DNA of 64,000 nucleotides. Origin: Phocoena phocoena. Its lineage: Eukaryota > Chordata > Mammalia > Artiodactyla > Phocoenidae. The first letter of the stretch is position 1; every line of letters starts with the position of its first letter. Below are positions 11,830 to 24,165 of this stretch, in pieces. The notes under the pieces were generated by a model, which saw only the letters and a program-made list of their open reading frames with translations, did not search any database and had not been told where the DNA came from. The position numbers were made by a program, and so were the translations under genes. Location: the NCBI RefSeq assembly GCF_963924675.1, contig NC_089220.1:53454639-53518638 (forward strand). Reading direction: 5' to 3'.

Positions 11830-12165
11830 AAAATGTTAAATACTGTTAAAAAAAATTTTTTTTTGAAGAACTGTTTTTCATCATGGCTGTACCAATTTAT
11901 ATTTCCATCAACAGTATACAAAGGTTCCCTTTTCTCCATATCCTTGCCAACACTTGTTAACTCTTGCTTTCTTGATAATAGCCATTCCAACAGGTGTGAC
12001 CATGATCCAGCAATCCCACTTCTGGTTATATACCCAAAGAAAATGAAAACAGGATATCAAAAAGATATCTGCACTCTCATGTTTATTGCATTATTTACAA
12101 TAGCCAAGGTATGGAAAAATGTAAATGTTCATTGATGGATGACTGGATAAAGGAGATGTGAAATA
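11830..12165 (+). mobile_element. L1 fragment with inverted 5' part (twin-primed)
   Basis: 11830-11998 is L1 ORF2 3' sequence in minus orientation ('accaatttatatttccatca' to 'ccattccaacaggtgtga'). It is followed at once by the next L1 segment in plus orientation from about 11999 ('atgatccagcaatcccactt' to 'gactggataaaggagatgtg'). The two pieces are consecutive in L1, so this is one insertion whose 5' half was inverted, the pattern made by twin priming. The 3' end stops early at an AT-rich run. No target duplication could be assigned. Confidence 0.75.
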
Positions 12166-12169
12166 TATA

Positions 12170-13380
12170 TATATACAAAATAAAAAAATGTAATGATATA
12201 TACCAAAATAGTAATAGTTATAATATTTAGATTTGGGGATTTGGGATGCTTTTTTGCCTGCTTCAGAACCTGATTTCTTTGACAATACACAGAGAGTAAT
12301 AAACATAAAATAAAAAATAATATATTAGACTTCATTGAAATTAAAATCTTCTAATGATTGAATAATTCCATTATTCAGCCTACCACACTTTTCTCAGCCT
12401 CTTGCAGAAACTCAAGAGACTGGCCTTTTCCTCATCAGATGAAGTGCTTTCATGATTCTTTTCAAGAGGGACTATTTTTTCTCTTAGCAATGTCATACCT
12501 CAAACATTTCTGCTACACTATCTATTGCTATTATTCTGTTATTGTCTTCCTACTGTATTAAGGCTGTGCTCTCTTAGTATCAATGCACCTTTGTGTTTTT
12601 CCTGTGGTGTGGTCTGATTTTTAGTTCTCTTTACCCTTTGGCCTTTAAAGTAGAGCCAGTCAAAATGAAGTATCTATAATTCCAGATGTTCTCTCTATAG
12701 TTAGATGTTTCCATCAAACATAAATGATTACAACAAACATCATGTAAAGAAATTACCACTATTATCACATAGCAAAAAGATGAGCTACTGCTCAGCAAAC
12801 TAAGCTGTCTAATCAGTATCTTGAGAATTATGTTTGTATGTTTATAATTTTGCTTTTCTTTTTAGTTCAGCTCTTCATGACACTGTTTTTGAGTGTTTGC
12901 TTAATATGATTTATTTAAACATGGGATTACGTGGGAAATATAATTGCTTAGTGCTTTCTGGAATGGTTTATGTAAGATCACTTCTTCCAAAGGTCACAAG
13001 ATGAGGGAGCTTTCAGATGTGTACAGCTGCTTCTACTTTATTCTTGACTTTCTGACATCCAAAGGGCAAACTGGCTCTTCTTTCTACATTGACTTAGTGC
13101 ACGAGTCCTACATTTTCCAAATTATAAATGGGCTTTTTCTTTTCTTACAGGTATGTACTTACCGATTGCAATTTATGTCTTTCAGTTTTTTAAATGGCCA
13201 CACTTTTCTATAGTTAAGGCTGTTTCTCTGCTCCATATATTGAGGATTGACAAAGTGCCAAGAAAAGTAATTTTAGAACAAAGGAATGCTGTGGTTACAT
13301 ATGGTGTCATAACAAAGGATTGACTGGGAAAATGTTAAACACTCAAGAATTCAGGTAGGTATCAAAAATAATTAATCCTA
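12170..13380. other. Unassigned sequence, no gene recognised
   Basis: About 1.2 kb. Open frames at 12358-12561 and 12944-13213 lack domain motifs. No repeat family is named. Confidence 0.5.
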
Positions 13381-13394
13381 TTATTTAGGAGGGG

Positions 13395-13625
13395 TTTTTT
13401 TTGTTTGTTTGTTTTTTTGCGGTACGCGGGCCTCTCACCGCTGCGGCCTCTCCCGTTGCGGAGCACAGGCTTGGGAAGGTCAGGCTCGGGAAGCGCAGGC
13501 TCAGCGGCCACGGCTCACAGGCCCAGCCGCTCCGCAGCATGTGGGACCCTCCCAGACCGGGGCACAAACCCGCGTCCCCTGCATTGGCAGGCGGACTCCC
13601 AACCACCGCGCCACCAGGGAAGCCC
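13395..13625 (-). mobile_element. CHR SINE with an internal 15-bp duplication
   Basis: Poly-T at 13395 (the antisense of the A tail) is followed by the CHR body in reverse, ending at 'gccaccagggaagccc'. Compared with other copies it has 15 extra bases at 13467-13496: two 15-mers, aggcttgggaaggtc and aggctcgggaagcgc, that differ at 3 positions. A short target duplication, tatttagg, is visible at 13382-13389 and 13626-13633. Long GC-rich frames through it on both strands are SINE artefacts. Confidence 0.93.
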
Positions 13626-13639
13626 TATTTAGGCGTTTT

Positions 13640-15520
13640 TTATTGTCAGCCCTAAATTAATCATTTTCTGCTTGACTGTATAGGTATGTTCTATATTTCA
13701 AACTAGAAGTACAAAGAGGAAGTTCGCTCATATTCTCTTCCCTTCAAATTATAATAGGTTATGAAATTCAAAGAAAAATATAAAAGGCTGGTGAGAAGAA
13801 CTCCACAGGTTTATATTGAGGGAACATAAATCAGCAGAGTGTGGGCAGCTAGATGCTTCATCCCCACCCCCGCAGTCCATCACCACTTAGCTACTTGAGT
13901 CATTCATTTATGTATATGGATCTCAAGGTCTTATCTGTAGGATGTGCATAATAATGCCTGTCTGCCTGAAGAAAAAGGGTTGACTCTTTCAAAGTTTGTC
14001 CAAACATGGGATTTTGTGAAGAGAAAAAAAGAAAGCAAAAAGTCATGGTTAATTTCTCTAAGTGATACATTTTTTCAAAACATCAATTTCAACTTTATAA
14101 AAATAAGTGAGAAAATAAGTATACAAAAGAACCTCTATACAAACTTACAAAAGTAACATATAATATTTATGTAGTATATACAGGATAAATTCTATGCAAT
14201 GGAAATTATAAATTTAATATATATTTTATATAAATATATAACGTAGACAATCATCTATCCATCCAGCCATTGGGAAAGAAACAATGGAAGAAAATTTTCT
14301 TGTATTAACATTGGTTCTCACTGAGTGATAGGATTATGTACAATTTTCATTTTCTTATGTTCTTCTATATTTTCCAAATTTTCTATAGTGATTAAATATT
14401 CTTTTCACTAATCTTTTTTTAATTCATCTTGGTATATACCCACATCTGAAATTATATATAATAATAATAAATAGTTAGAAGGTAGGTCTTTGGGAATTTA
14501 ATCATCTAAGAGGTGGGTGTCTTGATGATTCTCAATAATGGGTGAATTGTTAAATAAATTATTTTATTAGTCTCTTTCCATAGGAAGATAATGTAAAATA
14601 AATGAATTGATGAGTACTAAATAAAATTAAATTAGTAACATAAAATAAGTAAAATATATCATATATGTATTATATATGATACATATAATGCACATATGAG
14701 AAAAATAATATTGAATATTTTTTTCAAATATTTCTTATTGTAATCGTATAGTTATAAGTTTCCATAGGGAAACAAAAGTCATCATAACATGAAAATTCCT
14801 CATTCATCTCCTTCTGATATTAAAAATGTGGATAAAATAGAAATAAAAATTAGGAATTGCCTGATTAGTTTTACTTTTCAGGACTCTCTTTTAATGGTTA
14901 GAAAAACATTAACCTAAATTATTTAAACATATATAGGTAATTTAAACTCTCTCAAAGTAGTTGAACAAAAAAGTCTATACATATTTAAGATGTTTCATAG
15001 GTCCTTAAAAAAAAAAATGGACATATAGCCCTTAAAGAGACTTTCATATTTAAATAATATTACCCTGAATCAACAGCTTATTCTCTAGGTTAATACTCTT
15101 TTGTCTATGGGCAAGAAAATTTCAGTTGTCATTGCAAGACAGGATGGGAGGAAACATATACATTCATTTAGCTATTGAAACTTTTTAGTCATTTGGTTCT
15201 ATGAATAAAGATTCTTATCTCTTATAAAAGAAAACAGTGTCACTAGTACTAGAGGTGTAATAGTAGACTTGTATGTACTGGAGATAGATAGATAGATAGA
15301 GAGACACATAGATATACACTGTTCACACCCAGCGTTAAGGCTTCATTCAAAGGGGTACAAATAATACTAATGAACAATGACTAATAAACCTTGAAAAATG
15401 TTAACAAAGTATAGTCCTCTAAAAGAAAAGTCAGAGTAAAAGGGAAAATTGTATTATCTGAAAGAAGGGAGGGGCTTTGTTCCTTATGCAAAGATATGTG
15501 AAAAATTTTCTCCCAGAAGT
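13640..15520. other. AT-rich sequence with minor structure
   Basis: About 1.9 kb with no gene. A possible MIR scrap lies near 13915-13975 ('aataatgcctgtctgcctga'). A 9-bp inverted repeat, atcatatat / atatatgat, lies at 14658-14680, and a (GATA)4-5 run is near 15282-15300. Confidence 0.5.
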
Positions 15521-15534
15521 ATAATGTTGTCATA

Positions 15535-16125
15535 TATGTTTTTAAATAGATCTTTACTGGAGTATAATTGCTTCACAATACTGTGTTAGCTTCTGTTGTA
15601 CAACAAACTGAATCAGCTATATGCATACATATGTCCCCATATCCGCTCTCTCTTGAGCCTCCCTCCCACCCTCCCTATCTCACCCCTCTAGGTCATCACA
15701 AAGCACTGAGCTGATTTCTCTGTGCTGTGCAGCTGCTTCCCACTAGCTAACTATTTTACATTTGGTAGTGTATATATGTCGATGCTAGACAACCCTCAGA
15801 GTGTGAGAAAATATTTGTAAATGAAACAATGGACAAACAAAAAAACAATGGACAAAGGATTAATCTCCAAAATATACAAACAGCTCATGGAGCTCAATAT
15901 CAAAAAAAACAAACAATCCAATTAAAAAATGGGGCAGAAGACCTAAATAGACATCTCACCAAAGAAGACATACAGATGGCCAAGAGGCATATGAAAAGAT
16001 GCTCAACATCATTAATTATTAGAGAAATGCAAATCAAAACTACAATGAGGTATCACCTCACAGAAGTCAGAATGGCCATTATCAAAAAATCTAGAAACAA
16101 TAAATGCTGGAAAGGGTGTGGTAAA
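15535..16125 (-). mobile_element. L1 insertion with inverted 5' segment, target duplication intact
   Basis: 15540-15783 is the L1 3' UTR in minus orientation ('gtataattgcttcacaatac' onward). 15784-16125 is L1 ORF2 3' sequence in plus orientation ('gacaaaggattaatctccaa' to 'ggaaagggtgtgg'). Both are bracketed by a perfect 12-bp direct repeat, aatgttgtcata, at 15523-15534 and 16126-16137. The pair is therefore a single minus-strand insertion with an inverted 5' part. The 111-codon frame at 15829-16164 is the remnant ORF2 piece running into flank. Confidence 0.9.
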
Positions 16126-16137
16126 AATGTTGTCATA

Positions 16138-16483
16138 ATACTGAAACAAAATAATACTATATAGATTCCTCCTGCAAGTTAAATTCAATCCAGATGAAAC
16201 TGTCTGACAAATTCTATAGCAGGAAGTATTTGAACTATTTAAACTAACTTATATTTTACTTCTAAATATGTGTTTATATCATATGATAACTTTGGTCTCT
16301 ATGATACTCTCGAAAAATTGGTAGAATTTATCTTATTAAGTGTTTTATTTCTAACTTATCATCTTCCCATCATGTTCTTTTCCTTGCTTTTTCAAGAATA
16401 TTAATATGTTCAAATGGACAAATTTAAGTTCTAAATATAATACGAGAAGTGTCTAGATAAGGTAAGATAAACGATAAAGGAAA
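16138..16483. other. Unassigned AT-rich sequence
   Basis: Nothing recognised between the twin-primed L1 and the next CHR SINE. Confidence 0.5.
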
Positions 16484-16702
16484 GGCTTCCCTGGTGGCGC
16501 AGTGGTTGAGAGTCCGCCTGCCGATGCAGGGGACATGTCAGGTTCCTACCCCGGTCTGGGAAGATCCCACATGCTGTGGAGCGACTGGGCCTGTGAGCCA
16601 TGGCTGCTGAGCCTGCGCGTCCGGAGCCTGTGCTCCGCAACGGGAGAGGCCACAACAGTGAGAGGCCCTCGTACTGCAAAACAAAACAAAACAAAACAAA
16701 AA
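16484..16702 (+). mobile_element. CHR SINE
   Basis: Starts 'ggcttccctggtggcgcagt', carries the A-box-like tggcgcagtgg and the body through 'cgcaacgggagaggccacaa', and ends in a (CAAAA)n tail. The B-box region is altered by inserted bases (ggacatgtcaggttcct). No convincing target duplication was seen, unlike most copies in the window. Confidence 0.93.
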
Positions 16703-17279
16703 GACCTAATCCTGATTTTGTTTTATATTCAGCATTCCAAGGCAGTTCAAAGTGACTTAGTTTCATTTGCCTTTGAACACCTATAAAAGGGCTTTGCATA
16801 TAGGTTGGGGTGTTCAGAATGTTTGCTGACTGAATTAATGCTATTTGCACAATACCTTTTATTGGCAAACACAGCACTACCACATTTAGAAGATTTTGTT
16901 CTGTTTGCATTCAAAATAAATCAAAGCAGGCAGCTACAATACAAGTATGATAGAGTAGTCCAATGTATCTTCATTAGATAAAACACACATGCGCTAATCA
17001 ATGAGACTATTTTAATATTTTAATTATTATTTCTTGTAATATATATATTTAAAGTTGTTCTGCATTGACTATAATCTTTAAAAAGGATCAACACTGAGAA
17101 TATTGATTTGTTTTATTTTTTATTGACTACCTTAAATGTTAAATTTCTTACATACATAAATGCAACTATAGAAAAAGATGTTAAAACAATCAATAAATAC
17201 ATTCATAAAACATATTTAGAAATGTCTGATTTTCCTGGAACTAACAATATTAGAAGCTATAAGTCAAAAAAAAAGCTAA
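16703..17279. other. Unassigned AT-rich sequence
   Basis: No gene or named repeat recognised. Confidence 0.5.
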
Positions 17280-17292
17280 CTCATAATGTTTT

Positions 17293-17514
17293 TTTTTTGT
17301 TTTTTTTTTGTTTTTTTTTTTTTTCGTTACGCGGGCCTCTCAATGCTGTGGCCTCTCCCGCCGCGGAGCACAGGCTCCGGACGCGCAGGCCCAGCGGCCA
17401 TGGCTCACGGGCCCAGCCGCTCCGCGGCATGTGGGATCTTCCCGGACCGGGGCACGAACCCGCGTCCCCTGCATTGGCAGGCGGACTCTCAACCACTGCG
17501 CCACCAGGGAAGCC
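17293..17514 (-). mobile_element. CHR SINE, minus strand, with target-site duplication
   Basis: A long T-rich tract (antisense A tail) is followed by the reversed CHR body, 'gcgggcctctcaatgctgtg' to 'ccaccagggaagcc'. A 13-bp direct repeat, ctcataatgtttt, lies at 17280-17292 and 17515-17527; its T-rich end overlaps the tail. CpG retention is high (ccgccgcgg, ccggacgcgc), so it is probably one of the younger copies. Confidence 0.95.
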
Positions 17515-17527
17515 CTCATAATGTTTT

Positions 17528-18830
17528 AATATAAATAATGGAAATACGGCCTGTATAAAAACTAAGTCTCACAGTTGTATATTTTACTTGCCCAGGAAAG
17601 CTGCATAAATATTATTTAAATCATAATTATCTGCCTGATGTGAAAGACTGCCATATTTTATGCATGAGAGAAGAAATTATAATAGGGAGAAAAATGAAAA
17701 TATTTTCAATTCCTAAAATATATAGATTTTCTTGCTGTAACGCATTCATAAATAGCACTTTTTCTTGTAATTGATTAACATTTGATTGGGTTTCCTAATA
17801 TTCCAGTTCTGTTAACAAACAAAGCCTGCATAATTTGTGCTGTCTTTTTCCCATCAGGCATGAATGTAATTATCCCTTATCTTTCAACACAGCCAAGCCC
17901 TGTAAATATAATTACAAATTTTTATGTTTACTCAAGCATAAAAACTCATAAAATTAATATTGTATTTATCCTCTTACGTTTGTCAGTCATTAAAATGCAC
18001 CAGGGATTTCTTGAATTCATCCTCTATGACTAGAATTAATTTTTACCTTGACTTTCAAACTTTAACAAAGGAACTTACATGTATTCCGACTTGAGGCAGT
18101 TGTTAGAAGTTTGTGCTTCTGCCATTCATAAAGACTAAATTTGGATTACAACCCTTAAAGACTAGAAAATTGGAAGTATTGAAATTAATTTGGAGGACCA
18201 TGTTTAATCAATGTACCAAAGCATGTCACTCAGGGAAATACATACTAGAATAATATTTGAAAAACGGTCCTATGGATTTTCAGGTGTCTTAACTTTCTAA
18301 TATCTCAATATGAAACTATAAATTATATTGTGACAATAAAATCTCATGAACCCTATGTTAATGAATTCTGACACCTATGAATTTTGATGAAAACTGAAAT
18401 GTAGCCTCTTTTTATCTGGGAAACAATATAATTAATCATCAATGTGATTTGCATAAAACTAGGTGCCAGCCTTGATGTTTGCCATGCTTTTTACTTTTTG
18501 GTTTTACTGATAAATTTTCATTCTGTATTAAACACAGGAAAACTGCTGTATTGGATATTTGCCTGCCTCAATTTGCGAAGCAACCTACAAAGCTTAAATA
18601 ATAACCAACTTATGGGATAGAACTTGCTTAAGGGGAAGTATTATTATATCTAAGATATAACAGCTACTTCCAAGGATAATTTAAGTGTTAATTTATATTA
18701 CTCTATAGTATTTTTTATGGATTTTAAACCATACATTCTATAGAATCATGTATTAATTGGATACTGGTAACTAAAATCTCTAGTTTTTATTTACATTTCA
18801 AAGAATTTAATAAAAACCTATAGAGGTCCA
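17528..18830. other. Unassigned AT-rich sequence
   Basis: About 1.3 kb without a recognised repeat, RNA or coding domain. Confidence 0.5.
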
Positions 18831-19035
18831 TTTTGTGCCAGGTTCATTTCAAAGCACTTTACAAATAATACTTGTTCAGTCTTCATAACAATATTATCTC
18901 CATTTTACATACAAATAAAACTGGGGCACAGAGAGGTTATGTAAATTGTTAAGGTCTATATCAACACACAGCTATGAGTGAGAAAGTGGCTTTCAAGTAG
19001 AGGCAGTCTGGTTTCTAGAGTCCATGAACTCTATT
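18831..19035 (+). repeat. MIR SINE
   Basis: Order fits MIR: 'tgtgccaggttcatttcaaa', 'gcactttacaaataatac', 'ttatctccattttacatac', 'ctggggcacagagaggttat', 'acacagctatgagtgag', then 'gaggcagtctggtttctaga'. This is one of the best preserved MIRs in the window. Confidence 0.85.
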
Positions 19036-19039
19036 CTGC

Positions 19040-20585
19040 TTCTGTGAGTCACAAGTTGAGAAAAACTTTGTTTCTAGCTTTTGCTCACTAGTTGTTCAAA
19101 TTCCACTACTATATTATGCCTGTATTACTTTTACTCCCTCTGAAAGTGGTAAATAGTACAGAGGTGTAGCATGTACAAATCCACTTATTGATTTATTTTA
19201 ACAAAAATCATTGGGGAAATCATGACAACAGAGCAGAATTAATCTAATGGTTAAATTTGTATTATGATTAAGATACCACAATATGTCTCAAATTAAACTG
19301 TCCATGTGGTTTTCTGCCACTTATTTCGGTTTCACTTTGTGCTTGTTTCTAGCTTCTTGAGGAGAACTTTTAGGCCATTAATTTAGGGTTTGTCTTTTCT
19401 TAATCTAATCATTTAAAGCCATACATTTTCTCCTAAGCACTGCATTAGTAGCAAACTACATATTTTGATATGTCATGTATTCTTGTTATACGTCGTATAT
19501 TCAGATCAAAGTATTTTCTAATTTTCTTGATTTGTTTCTTGACCCATGAATTTTTTAGATGTGTTGCATTTAGTGTTTTCCTAGATAATTTATTGTTAAT
19601 CATTTCTAAATAAGTTCCATTGTGGTCACAAAGTATACCACGTAAATATGTTTTTTGCCTTTTTACTTTTAAAAGCCATTAGAAAGGTGAATGTTTGCCA
19701 GAGGGTATTTGATTGACTTTGAATGTAAAATGAAAACTACTTTACTTAATAAAGTCAACTTTCACATATTAATATTTGATATTGCAGGAGTGAAAATCAT
19801 CCCCAACTAAATGCTAGCTGAATGAGTAACCAACTAACTTTTGTTCTCTTAATGTGGGCTGCCATGAAATATGAGTGCAGTTTCATAATTTTTGTTTTTA
19901 TGTTTTGAGTGATGGCCAGCCTTCGAGTACAAGATAGAATTGTTGACTTTTATATTCTCCAAAATATTCAATACTCCAGACGGAACTGACTGCATTTGGT
20001 GTTTTTCAGGGATGGCCCAAAGCCCACAACACTTCTAAGCCATTAATGTCATAGCATATTTTTCTTTTTAAGAATAAAAGAAGAATATGCTGTGACTCCA
20101 AGGGACTTATTGAGCATATGGGTATCTTCCACTGTAAAGAAAAATGGTTTTTACATGCAGAAAGAGTTTTTGAAAATCTTAAGAAGGAGGAAAATTCTTA
20201 TATATTGCTAGTTGGCCTCCCCATTGTTACTAATGAGAAACATTACTTGTCTTTAAATAAATAAATGCCTGCTGCTAAACACCCTGCAGCACAGCTACGA
20301 GGCTCGCTGGTGCCTAAGTGGGAAACAACTCCATCACAAATCAACCTCATCACAAGTCTGCTCAGCAGACTGTCTGATCCTTTCCCTAAGGTCTGTATCC
20401 TCTGGTCCTGAATAGGGATGTGGTATGTGACACAACAGCCACACTTAAATTAGACAATCCCAAACCAAACTTGCTCTTTAAATTTGGTGAAAATCCTTCC
20501 AGCTTTATCATTCCCTGATGTGGTAAGTGACAAACAGAAGGACTTTTTTTCTGGATAACAAAAGGAATATTTTTTAATCGAAAGT
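19040..20585. other. Unassigned sequence
   Basis: About 1.5 kb. The part at 19290-19660 reads like old LINE-derived DNA ('tttcttgacccatgaatttt', 'agttccattgtggtcaca' resembles antisense L1 ORF2), but too weakly to define edges. Confidence 0.45.
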
Positions 20586-20597
20586 GTATGATATTTA

Positions 20598-20863
20598 GAA
20601 ATAGACTCACAGACATAAAAAACAAACTTATGGTTACCAAAGGGAAAGGGGGGGAGGAATTTGGGATTAACAGATATATGCTACTATACATAAAATAGAT
20701 AAAAAATAAGGACCCACTATAGCACAGGGAACTATATTCAATATCTTGGAATAACCTATAATGGAAAAGAATCTGAAAAAGAATATATATATATATGTAT
20801 AACTGAATCACTTTGCTGTATACCTGAAACATTGCAAATCAACTATATATCAATTAAAAAAGG
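20598..20863 (+). mobile_element. L1 3'-UTR stub with target-site duplication
   Basis: Only the last 266 bp of an L1 is present: 'acttatggttaccaaaggga', 'ggacccactatagcacaggg' and 'actgaatcactttgctgta', then a short A tail. A perfect 12-bp direct repeat, gtatgatattta, at 20586-20597 and 20864-20875 shows a complete, severely 5'-truncated retrotransposition event. The 148-codon minus-strand frame over it is not a gene. Confidence 0.9.
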
Positions 20864-20875
20864 GTATGATATTTA

Positions 20876-23585
20876 TTATAAAAATCATAAATTTGTCTAT
20901 ACCTCTTTAAAGTGTCATAACACCTCCTCACAAATGTGTTGTAAAAACTAAATAAAATAATAAGTCTGAGAACAATTTGTAAACCACATTGTAAATGTTA
21001 GTTTATCTTAAACTTTCAGTTTCAGTAAAGAGAGAGCAACCACTGAGGATATACACTAAACAACATCTCCAATGTTTATGAAGTAGAAATTTTAGTCAAT
21101 AAATAAAGCTATTAAGAAGTAAATTTATTATTTTAATGAAGATTGGTTTTAAATTTACAAAATATGTCCTGTGATATTAAATCAAATCGTAGAAGGATAA
21201 CCTAATAAAGAGAATTGCAAAAATTTCTAAATAATCTCAATCATATTAAAACAATTTTGGAACAAAACAAAATTTTTTTTAAATGAAAGAGATATTTATA
21301 CCACGCTATGGATAATTTCATTTATCAAGGCTATTTTAAAAAAATTCTAAAATTTTAATAGGTACATTTTATATATTAATATAAATTGTTTAATATTATC
21401 ATTAGTTTTAGAAAAAGTAGCATTTCATAACACATAGTAATCTATATCTTAGGATATAAAAACATATTTTTACACCAAGGCAAATTAGTAAGTGATTATT
21501 TGTGCAAACATTTTGTGTGATTTAAATTTACCCTAAAACATTACTAACATATCATGCCTGTCCTCAACTTCATCTAATCCTTGTCCCCTGTTTTATAAAG
21601 TGACCAGTGTTGAGCTGGCTATATGCAAGTCCAGCAGATAAGCATGACAGACATAAATTGTTTTCTCTTTGATAGACTTCTTAGTTTAAGAAGTGTTAGA
21701 GCTAGTGTGAGGAAAGAGTTTTGCTTGCTTTTCTAGTTTAAGCACAGTTTGAGCACAGGAGATACCAAGGGGAGGCTGTTGCTTTATTTGGTTATATATG
21801 CATAATGCTAAAACCACAAAAAGTTGCTAAACGGTTCAACTTTCACCCACTGTACAGCTTACCTACCTAGTACTTAAAACTAATCCTTGAAACTCTATCT
21901 TTTTCATCTTTTTCTCATTGATTGATGAAGTCATTTGAGCTAGTTCTCTTTACTGACTATACATCACAGCCAGTGGATCTGTTACCCTGTGTCACATTTT
22001 GTAAGACCTCGACTACTTGGGGTTATTTATTCTAGACAATAATGTTCTTAAAGACAGGCACAGCCTCTAATTTCTTTATCATGATACATCACATCAATTT
22101 AATGATCATTACTCAGTAGTCCACAATGTTTACCCTCTCCTTGGGGAACTAATTCTCAGCAAAGACAATTATATCCTTGAGAAGATGACAGCACCATACT
22201 TGATATATCTAAAAGAGTATCCTAAGTAAGCTATTTTTCCTAGAGATGACTTTCTAGAAAAAGAATGTATTTATGAAGAATCTGGAATTAGAAGTGTCTC
22301 TAATATGAAAGATTTCATTTGTCTAGTATTCTGAATACAGAAATATTATAGGGAACTTTCTTATAGTACTTTATCCTACTCCAGATTTACTGATGCTGCC
22401 ATATTGTCTCTTAGCAGTCAAGAACTGATGGATCCAGATCTTAATTTGTTATAAAAAGACATGACTTTACGCTGTTTTGTTCTGTCATTATCCATTTCTT
22501 AACTATCCAATGGAGTGGTTTTATTTTACTCCAGAACCTCTTGTCCATTGTGGAGTAATATGAACATCTGCTGCTCTGCAAAACTAAAAAACCTTTTAGA
22601 CTGTGTAGCCCGAATATCTCATTTAACTAATTAAACAGAAATATTACGAATTTGGCATTTTAACTATTCATTGAATGAGAAAATCTCCCAATACATCATC
22701 ATTTCTCAGGAATGAGAAATTCTTCACTAGATATTTTTCTGCATAGTTTGTAAGCTTATTCAAAAAATCCTGAAAGTTGACATAATTAATATTAAGTAAA
22801 TCTACAAATTAAATCAAATAAATGAATATAGCACATTCATTTAATAACAATGGTAATATAAATTGCAAATCAATGTTTACAATAGCTAGTTAATTTAGAA
22901 CATTAGAAACATCTTAATGATTAGTATTGAGAAAATTAAGTAAACTAGTCTGACAAAATTTTCATTCTTCAACAAATTATTTTGCTACTGGGGATAGTGA
23001 AGTATTGACCAGAGGATCCTAAAGTAAAGGGACAGTGGAAGGAAGTGCTATCAACATGAAACACTATATTATCATTCCTATAGTATTTTATAGAAGTTTA
23101 GCATAATTATATTTTTAATTTTTATTTTTATAACCTTTATTGAATAATTTTGTTAGAATTTAGTGATGCTACTTCAGAGGTTAGTTTTTTATGTAAAAAG
23201 TTTTGGAAGTTCTTAATTTTAATAAACAATATCGGTCTAATACAAAACCCTGAATATTACACTCAATTACTTTTATGCTTTATTTTTTAAAGATTAGAAC
23301 AATGAGGATAAGGTTGCCCCCACATTATCTTAAGCAAATAAATCCATTAGTTGGTAAGGATTCAAGGAATCAGGTAACCCCATGGTATAAGGAAAATTAA
23401 CATCATCTTCCATGTATTCACCAAATATAATTTTTCTTTTTACAGTATTTATTAACTTCCATTGGTATCCAAATAGACATAGTCATTAATAGGCTGTAAC
23501 TTACTTTATGATTGCACAGGTTTATCAGTTACTATTGAAGTTAGCTTTTAGGAAAAAGCCGTATATTAATGACTCATTTTAGTTT
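20876..23585. other. Unassigned AT-rich sequence
   Basis: About 2.7 kb, the longest stretch in the left half with no recognised repeat. No open frame of note, no CpG cluster and no RNA gene seen. Confidence 0.5.
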
Positions 23586-23587
23586 CA

Positions 23588-23810
23588 AAAGCATTTATCA
23601 AGTACTTAACAGAAACAAACCATGATGCTCGCACTGGATACACAGAAGACAAAAACATTGCCTCTGCCTTCAAAAGCTTACATGTAATAGAAAATATAGT
23701 ACAACAAATATATCATTTCCAATATGATAATGATTAAGCTGGAGATCTGCATGGGGTTCTATGGGAGAGCAGAAGAGCATAATGTAGAACAGGGATGATT
23801 TAAAATTGTG
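23588..23810 (-). mobile_element. L2 LINE 3' end
   Basis: On the plus strand it reads as L2 antisense: 'gcatttatcaagtacttaac', then 'gcactggatacacagaagac', 'cctctgccttcaaaagctta' and 'catgtaatag'. These correspond to the L2 3' terminal block that includes the 'aatgtaagctccatgaggg' segment on the opposite strand. Confidence 0.7.
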
Positions 23811-23927
23811 ATCAATAATTACTCCTAAGCTTAAGTTTCCCCGAATCATTAGAAAATGGAAAGCCCAGATTTTGAAATCAGGTCATTCTAACATTATGGA
23901 CCACACTATAAACCACTCATTAAATTT

Positions 23928-24165
23928 AGGGAGTTTGGGATTGACATGTACACACGGCAATATTTAAAATGGATAACCAACAAGGACCTACTGTATAGCA
24001 CAGGGAACTCTGCTCAATATTATGTAACAACCTAAACTGGAAAAGAATTTGAAAAAGAATAGATACATGTAAATGTATAACTGAATCACTTTGCTGTACA
24101 CCTGAAACTAACACAACATTGTTAGTCAACTATATAGTCCAATATAAAATAAAAAGTTAAAAAAA
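23928..24165 (+). mobile_element. L1 3'-UTR stub
   Basis: 'gggagtttgggattgacatg', 'ggacctactgtatagcacag' and 'actgaatcactttgctgtac', then 'acctgaaactaacacaacat' and an A-rich tail are the terminal L1 3' UTR. No target duplication could be set with confidence. Confidence 0.85.

Noticed and set aside
14658..14680. AT-only inverted repeat as a cruciform, terminator or origin
   Set aside because: A 9-bp AT inverted repeat is expected by chance in such AT-rich DNA; no supporting context.
15282..15300. GATA repeat as a regulatory cluster
   Set aside because: A short tetranucleotide run beside gaga sequence fits a simple repeat. No promoter or gene is nearby.
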